A stretch of 64,000 bases of DNA from Dictyobacter kobayashii. Its GTDB lineage: Bacteria; Chloroflexota; Ktedonobacteria; Ktedonobacterales; Ktedonobacteraceae. Where the stretch lies: contig NZ_BIFS01000002.1 in assembly GCF_003967555.1 (NCBI RefSeq), forward strand, positions 806,001 through 870,000, given 5' to 3'. This document shows positions 59,505 to 64,000 of this stretch, piece by piece (the first letter of the stretch is position 1; each line of letters starts with the position of its first letter). Below the pieces are notes generated by a model, which saw only the letters and a list, made by a program, of their open reading frames with translations, did not search any database and had not been told where the DNA came from. The position numbers and the translations under genes are program-made.

Positions 59505-60518
59505 CTAGAGACGAGTCCAATCAAAAAGCACGCCCATCGCGGTCGCACGCTCCTCGCGCAGTAATCGATACGCTTCAGGAGCGTCAGTAGGAGCATAACG
59601 ATGAGTAATTAAATCGTTGACACGTAGATCACCACGTCCAACATAATCAAAAAACAACTCACCCATACGCAAATGAGACCAATAGGCATGGCTGGTTGAA
59701 ACAGTGGGCGGATTATTATCATGAGCGCCAATAATGGTCAGATCGCGAGTAATGACGTCTCCCGTTAGATGCTGGGCAGCAGGATTGCCAGTATCGCCCA
59801 ATAAAATAACCCGGCCAAAATTGCGGGCCAGGCCCAGGGCCAGCGGAAAGACTGGAGCCGCCCCTGTCACATCATAAACGATATTGACGCCTTTACCCTC
59901 GGTGAGGTTTAAAACATGCTCACGCGCCTCAGCGACCCCCATAGGCAAAACCGTAGTCGCGCCATGGCTACTGGCCAGTTCCAGGCGTTTCTCAGCCACA
60001 TCGATCGCGATAACCTGCTGCGCCCCCAACAACCTGGCATACTGTACCACCAATTGTCCTAGCAGTCCCAGGCCAATCACCGCCACGGTATCGCCCAATT
60101 GATGCTGCGCCCGGCGCACACCATTCTGCACAATCGTAGCCAGATGAAACCAGGCCGCATCCTCATCCGATACCGCATCAGGAATGTGATAAACAATCTC
60201 TTTACCCGATACCACCTTATATTGATTATGCGTCAGCCGCAAGGCAACGCGCTCCCCCTCACGCACATGCTGTACATCCTTACCCACCGCAGCCACGCGA
60301 CCAACCAGGCTATAACCAGTATGAAAAGGATATTTAACCCAGTTATCCCAATGGGTACCTGGCTCAAAAAGCCGCCCCAAACAAATACCTTCAGTACCAG
60401 TGCTGATCAAAGACTTCGTAGATTGCAGCAAAAATTGATCTGGACCAACTTCAGGTATCGCTTCATTATAAACTTCCACCTGATTTTTTCCAGTGAAAAC
60501 AATATTTAATGATTGCAC
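59505..60518 (-). CDS. Zinc-type medium-chain dehydrogenase
   Basis: A 337-residue medium-chain dehydrogenase/reductase. The NAD(P)-binding GLGLLGQLVVQYARLLGA is in the middle, and the N-terminal catalytic domain has STGTEGICL and GYSLVGRVAAVG. The usual Cys ligand of catalytic zinc after the second strand is replaced here by Ser/Thr (LISTGTEG), as in a bacterial subgroup linked to sugar alcohol or bacteriochlorophyll-type reductases. The start is GTG at 60518 with AAGGAG seven bases upstream. The longer frame is unsupported. Substrate unknown. Confidence 0.8.
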   Translation of the reverse strand: MQSLNIVFTGKNQVEVYNEAIPEVGPDQFLLQSTKSLISTGTEGICLGRLFEPGTHWDNWVKYPFHTGYSLVGRVAAVGKDVQHVREGERVALRLTHNQYKVVSGKEIVYHIPDAVSDEDAAWFHLATIVQNGVRRAQHQLGDTVAVIGLGLLGQLVVQYARLLGAQQVIAIDVAEKRLELASSHGATTVLPMGVAEAREHVLNLTEGKGVNIVYDVTGAAPVFPLALGLARNFGRVILLGDTGNPAAQHLTGDVITRDLTIIGAHDNNPPTVSTSHAYWSHLRMGELFFDYVGRGDLRVNDLITHRYAPTDAPEAYRLLREERATAMGVLFDWTRL

Positions 60519-60681
60519 ACAATAACTCCTTACCAGCTCAGTGTAAAATACATTTAAATAGCTAATTACCAATATAACATACAGCTGCGTATACTGGTAT
60601 GGCTATAAAGAACATGAAGGAAAGCCACAAATTAGAATCATTTTTTCTGCTTGCTTTTTCTTCAATTTTGAGAGGGTTATT

Positions 60682-61227
60682 ATGTCATTTCGCCAATTGC
60701 CTCCGGAGGCACTACGAATATTGAAACAATATGGGGCTGCGCCACGCTTGATTGCGCATTTAACGGTGGTGCATGATGTGGCGTATACGCTTACACAATT
60801 GCTGCTGGATAGCTGGCCTGAGCTGGCATACGACCGAGAGGCGGTTCTGCTGGGGAGCGCGCTGCATGACATTGGAAAGACAATGCATACGGCTGAATTG
60901 TCGGGTCCGGGCACTCAACATGAAGAGGTGGGGCCTCAATTATTGCTGGCAACGGATCTGCCCGTTGCATACGCGCGTTTTGCCCGTACACATGCCCGCT
61001 GGCAAAACGAGCCAGGGATAACACTAGAAGATATGCTGGTCGCATTCGCAGATACGATCTGGAAGGGCAAACGCGACGCAGACCTTGAGCAAGGGTTAGC
61101 TGGCCAGATTGCGCAGCATACACATCAGGAGCGCTGGGAGATCTATATGCGGCTGGACGATATCGCCAGTGCATTGGCCCGGGACGCTGATGAACGTATC
61201 CTCTGGCAAGGCCAGCATACCATCTAG
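60682..61227 (+). CDS. HD-domain phosphohydrolase
   Basis: A 181-residue protein of the HD superfamily. The metal-binding HD pair is in SALHDIGKTM at about 57-66, with an earlier His in VVHDVAYTL and later His/Asp (FARTHARW, MLVAFADTIW). These enzymes hydrolyse phosphate esters, often of nucleotides. No partner domain. GAGAGGG precedes the ATG. Confidence 0.85.
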   Translation: MSFRQLPPEALRILKQYGAAPRLIAHLTVVHDVAYTLTQLLLDSWPELAYDREAVLLGSALHDIGKTMHTAELSGPGTQHEEVGPQLLLATDLPVAYARFARTHARWQNEPGITLEDMLVAFADTIWKGKRDADLEQGLAGQIAQHTHQERWEIYMRLDDIASALARDADERILWQGQHTI

Positions 61228-61263
61228 TTATTATCGCAACAGGCAGGCAAATATAAGATCCGG

Positions 61264-61521
61264 CTAACTTAGCTTTACAATGGTTGGCGTCATGTAAGGG
61301 AACATCGGGAAAGTGGACAGATATTGCCGCACCTGCTCTTCATTATCACCGTTAACGATCAGCCAGGCTTGAGGGCGCGCGGCATCAGGGGCACTGAGAT
61401 ATAAAGTGTCTATCAAGCCTTGTGCTTTGCCCTCAACCACATGTTGACGCTCCTGCTGCACTAATTTTCCTACCTCAGCCTGGGAACCTTCTTTGAAGGT
61501 AATGTCAATCATCCATTTCAT
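61264..61521 (-). CDS. Muconolactone isomerase-like small protein
   Basis: An 85-residue ferredoxin-fold-like protein of the dimeric alpha-beta barrel type, with the pattern of muconolactone delta-isomerase-like proteins (ERQHVVEGKAQGLIDTLYL, WLIVNGDNEEQVRQYLSTFP). It may be an enzyme of aromatic degradation or a stress protein of similar fold; nothing nearby supports the former. Convergent with the HD gene. Confidence 0.65.
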   Translation of the reverse strand: MKWMIDITFKEGSQAEVGKLVQQERQHVVEGKAQGLIDTLYLSAPDAARPQAWLIVNGDNEEQVRQYLSTFPMFPYMTPTIVKLS

Positions 61522-61687
61522 GTATGGTCACTCCTAAAAAATATTGTTCAAGACCAGCAAATTAGTAGATATGGCACACAGCATCGTTGCAGTTATTATG
61601 ACGCCACGCAGAGAAATTTCGGGGATACCAGATATGCGCGCTCCCCTGGAGCTTCTCTACGTAGCTTTAAGCAATCAGGCGATGATG

Positions 61688-62695
61688 TTAGCGGCGAGCA
61701 ATCTCTTTATCGCGAATGCGTGGTAAGTTATACCAGATAGCGTCACAGGCACGCAATTCTTCTTCGTCCAGGGTCAAGCCAACGCCACCCAGACTCTCTG
61801 TGAGCTGTTCAGGTCGGCTAGCACCAAGAATAGCTGAAGTAACACCAGGCTGGGACAATACCCAGGCCACAGCTACGTGGGTCAACTGCTTACCACGACC
61901 CTGCATAAATTCTGCGAGTTGTTTCACCTGCTCATGAAGGGCTTCATTCCAATAACGGCGACGATACAAGTCATTGGGATTCTTTGACTTGAAGCGCGTG
62001 CCCGTCTCCGCTTCTGGCTTCTCCACATAGCGACCAGTCAATACACCAGCGGCCAGCGGATTATACACAATCACCCCAACGCCGTGCTCCTGGCACAATG
62101 GCAATAACTCATCTTCGATCATGCGAAAAGCCATATTATAGCGAGGCTGCACACAGACGATACGCTCCAGCCCATTAACTTTACTGGTCCATAAGGCATC
62201 AGCCAGGCGCCAGGCAGGAAAGTTCGAGCAGCCAACATAGCGCACCTTACCAGCACGCACCAGATCATCCAATGCCCGCAAGGTCTCTTCAAGAGGTACC
62301 CCGGCATCAAACTGGTGCACCTGGTAAAGATCGATATAATCGGTCTTTAAACGGCGCAAACTGGCCTCACAGGCCGCAATGATATGACGGCGGCTTAAGC
62401 CCTGATCATTTGGATACGGCCCCATCTTACCATAACACTTTGTAGCCAGCACAATACGATCGCGTGCATTGCGCTCACGCAACCAATTCCCCACAATCTC
62501 CTCGGTCACCCCCACCAGAGCCTTCTCACCACCAGGATAGACATCGGCCGTATCAAAAAAATTGATCTCACCCTGCTCAGCCGTATCCATAATCTCAAAC
62601 GCCGTCGCCTGGTCCGCCTGATTGCCAAACGTCATTGTACCCAGACAAACCTCACTCACCTTCAGACCCGTACCACCAAGACGTTTAATCTGCAT
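61688..62695 (-). CDS. Aldo/keto reductase
   Basis: A 335-residue aldo-keto reductase of the YajO/YccK-like branch. The catalytic tetrad is seen as FFDTADVYPGGEKAL (Asp, Tyr), VLATKCYGKMG (Lys), and IDLYQVHQFD (His). The NADP-binding C-terminal end is GASRPEQLTESLG. It reduces aldehydes or ketones with NADPH; substrate unknown. A fairly long AT-rich region lies before the next gene. Confidence 0.9.
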   Translation of the reverse strand: MQIKRLGGTGLKVSEVCLGTMTFGNQADQATAFEIMDTAEQGEINFFDTADVYPGGEKALVGVTEEIVGNWLRERNARDRIVLATKCYGKMGPYPNDQGLSRRHIIAACEASLRRLKTDYIDLYQVHQFDAGVPLEETLRALDDLVRAGKVRYVGCSNFPAWRLADALWTSKVNGLERIVCVQPRYNMAFRMIEDELLPLCQEHGVGVIVYNPLAAGVLTGRYVEKPEAETGTRFKSKNPNDLYRRRYWNEALHEQVKQLAEFMQGRGKQLTHVAVAWVLSQPGVTSAILGASRPEQLTESLGGVGLTLDEEELRACDAIWYNLPRIRDKEIARR

Positions 62696-63064
62696 AACTT
62701 ACTACTCCTTCACTACTATACCGTATGCATAGACAATAGAGCGTCTCATCTCGATGAGGCACTATGTTATCTTACACGAATCATCAACCACATGAGTAGT
62801 ATCGCCTCATCAAAAACAAGAGTATCTTGCCGCACAACTTTTTCTTTTTGAACACTGCTCCAGACAACCTGACGTGAATAACCAGATAGTTATAATCTTT
62901 TTATCACAAAAATTGTCTTACTCCAATTAAAAATTTTTTAAGAATATAATTGATATAAGCTGACACAATCGATATTATTGACAATATAAATACATTACTG
63001 TATTCTTCAAGAAGAGCTTATATATTTTATTCTCAGAACATCTGAAAAACACTGGAGGTCTTAG
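62696..63064. other. 369-bp AT-rich divergent promoter region
   Basis: Between the divergent aldo-keto reductase and RDD genes. Very AT-rich from 62890 on. No repeat of either dispersed family and no gene were found. Confidence 0.55.
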
Positions 63065-63493
63065 ATGCAAACCCCATATGCACAGGAAAATGTACAGGCC
63101 GTCCCACAGGCATACGCAGGCGTAGGAATCCGCTTCGTAGCTGTACTTATTGACGGTATTATTATCGGCATCGTTAGCGGCATCATTACCGCAATCTTAG
63201 GTACAAAACAAGTCATCCTGGGAGCGAGTGTAGATACAATTTTATACTTCCTCTATTTTATTATCCTGGAAGCAACCATGGGCGCCACACTGGGCAAAAA
63301 AATCCTGGGGCTGCGCGTTGTACGCCAGGATGGAGCTCCCATCAGCTGGTCAGAGTCGCTCATCCGCAACCTGCTGCGCATTATTGATGGTTTGTTCGCA
63401 TATCTGTTGGGTGCTATCTTCATCTGGACCTCTCCTCTGAAGCAGCGCCTGGGTGACAAAGCTGCCCACACGTTAGTTGTTAAGGGCCGCTAA
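63065..63493 (+). CDS. RDD-family membrane protein
   Basis: A 142-residue membrane protein with three hydrophobic segments and the RDD signature: GIRFVAVLIDGIIIGIVS (R...D) and GATLGKKILGLRVVRQDG. The late Asp (LGDKAAHTLVVK) is also typical. Some RDD proteins are Na+(Li+,K+)/H+ antiporters; most have no known role. GGAGGTC precedes the ATG. A terminator follows. Confidence 0.92.
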   Translation: MQTPYAQENVQAVPQAYAGVGIRFVAVLIDGIIIGIVSGIITAILGTKQVILGASVDTILYFLYFIILEATMGATLGKKILGLRVVRQDGAPISWSESLIRNLLRIIDGLFAYLLGAIFIWTSPLKQRLGDKAAHTLVVKGR

Positions 63494-63514
63494 AACACAC
63501 CATCCAAAAACATC

Positions 63515-63556
63515 AAGAGAGGTTATGTTGTAGCAAATACAACATAGCCTCTCTTC
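63515..63556 (+). terminator. Terminator of the RDD gene
   Basis: An 18-bp stem (63515-63532 with 63539-63556) with one mismatch, 22 bp past the stop codon. A T-rich stretch follows. Confidence 0.78.
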
Positions 63557-63624
63557 ATATTTATTCACCTCTTTTACAATTTATCAAACATAATATTTTA
63601 ATATTCCAATCATAAACACCCATG

Positions 63625-63698
63625 AATAAAAGCGAAAAAGACAAAAGACACCGCAGAGGGTCGCATCTATGGTGTCTTTTGTCTTTTTCGCTTTTATT
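63625..63698. repeat. 28-bp perfect stem with repeat core in its loop
   Basis: 63625-63652 pairs exactly with 63671-63698. The 18-base loop contains GCAGAGGGTCGCA, the core of the palindromic elements at 35.9 and 51.1 kb. It lies in the 400-bp gap before the last, partial gene. Confidence 0.82.
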
Positions 63699-63893
63699 GT
63701 TTCTTTTTCTTGGGTCCTAAATTAAATTTGTTGATGGAATTTATTGATCGTGAAAACAATATATTATTTTCATCAACTTCTGGCTTAAGTGCAGCGTTTA
63801 CATATATACATATAAATCCTTGACTTGTTATCTCCATGTGTCCTACAATAATGCTGCAAATTCAGCATCATGATCTTTGAGAGGAAAATGCTT

Positions 63894-64000
63894 GTGGATA
63901 ACAACGAGATTGTAAAAATACTCTTCCTGGCTGCCTCCCCACATGGAACAAAAAGTTTACAGTTAGATAATGAAAATCGATCCATCAAAGAATATATTCA
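63894..64000 (+). CDS. Partial gene: N-terminus resembling CHAT/effector-associated proteins
   Basis: The frame is open to the window end, giving 35 codons from GTG at 63894, with GAGAGGAA nine bases upstream; ATG two codons earlier (63888) is an alternative. The sequence VKILFLAASPHGTKSLQLD followed by an Arg and Ile-rich helix matches the opening of a domain seen before CHAT-protease, NTPase or WD-repeat modules in multicellular-type bacteria. Those proteins often belong to immune or cell-death pathways. The identity needs the sequence to the right. Confidence 0.5.
   Translation, partial: MDNNEIVKILFLAASPHGTKSLQLDNENRSIKEYI

Overview
The window looks like a stretch of chromosome from a mid-GC, Gram-positive-type (single-membrane) soil bacterium. 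The closest fit I can suggest is Ktedonobacteria (Chloroflexota). The grounds are many lipoproteins with lipobox signals, a membrane Ser/Thr kinase with an extracellular beta-propeller, DUF929 and DUF2795 proteins, an R2-like ligand-binding oxidase, and large intergenic regions with long palindromes. This assignment is an inference: there is no rRNA or other marker gene here, and I saw no tRNA, transposase, CRISPR array or phage gene.

Layout. 1-0.8 kb is repeat DNA (a 77-bp tandem array and long hairpins). 0.8-11.1 kb holds a Nudix hydrolase, then on the minus strand an Opp/Dpp-type transporter (binding lipoprotein, two permeases, two ATPases), a LacI regulator and a GH1 beta-glucosidase. This is probably a unit for uptake and cleavage of beta-linked oligosaccharides. 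12-19.5 kb holds a TreT-like glycosyltransferase, an LppX-like lipoprotein, a Ser/Thr kinase with a six-repeat lectin-like propeller, and an alpha/beta hydrolase. 19.9-24 kb holds an R2lox oxidase and an overlapping MoxR-DUF58-VWA operon. 24.6-35 kb holds an FAD oxidoreductase, a secreted glycosidase-like protein, a degenerate DnaQ-like protein, a sugar ABC importer without its own ATPase, a DsbA/FrnE-like protein and an FMN hydroxy-acid oxidase. 35-36.3 kb is a 1.3-kb gene-free region rich in operator-like dyads plus a 305-bp nested palindrome, followed by a small DUF2795 gene. 36.9-48 kb holds a C39/BtrH-like protein, a metY-like gene with two tandem CoA-binding proteins, an SGNH hydrolase, a P-loop kinase, NAD kinase, a TPR protein, a GH4 glycosidase and its LacI regulator with a double palindromic operator. 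48-63.5 kb is mostly single housekeeping or accessory genes: membrane proteins, a DUF929 protein, AraC regulator, PhyH oxygenase, methyltransferase, nitrilase, dehydrogenase, HD protein, aldo-keto reductase and RDD protein. The start of a further gene runs off the right edge.

The most unusual content is non-coding. A family of about twelve dispersed hairpins each pairs a 23-47 bp near-perfect stem with a one-sided GC-rich tag. They lie in divergent, convergent and tandem intergenic gaps alike, and two of them have seeded tandem arrays made from one hairpin arm. A second repeat family (35.7, 51.0 and 63.6 kb) shares a different core. Three genes carry a single apparent frameshift each (about 42.4, 43.97 and 56.63 kb). 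All three are cured by adding one G or C to a short G/C run, so base-calling or assembly error is more likely than three real pseudogenes.
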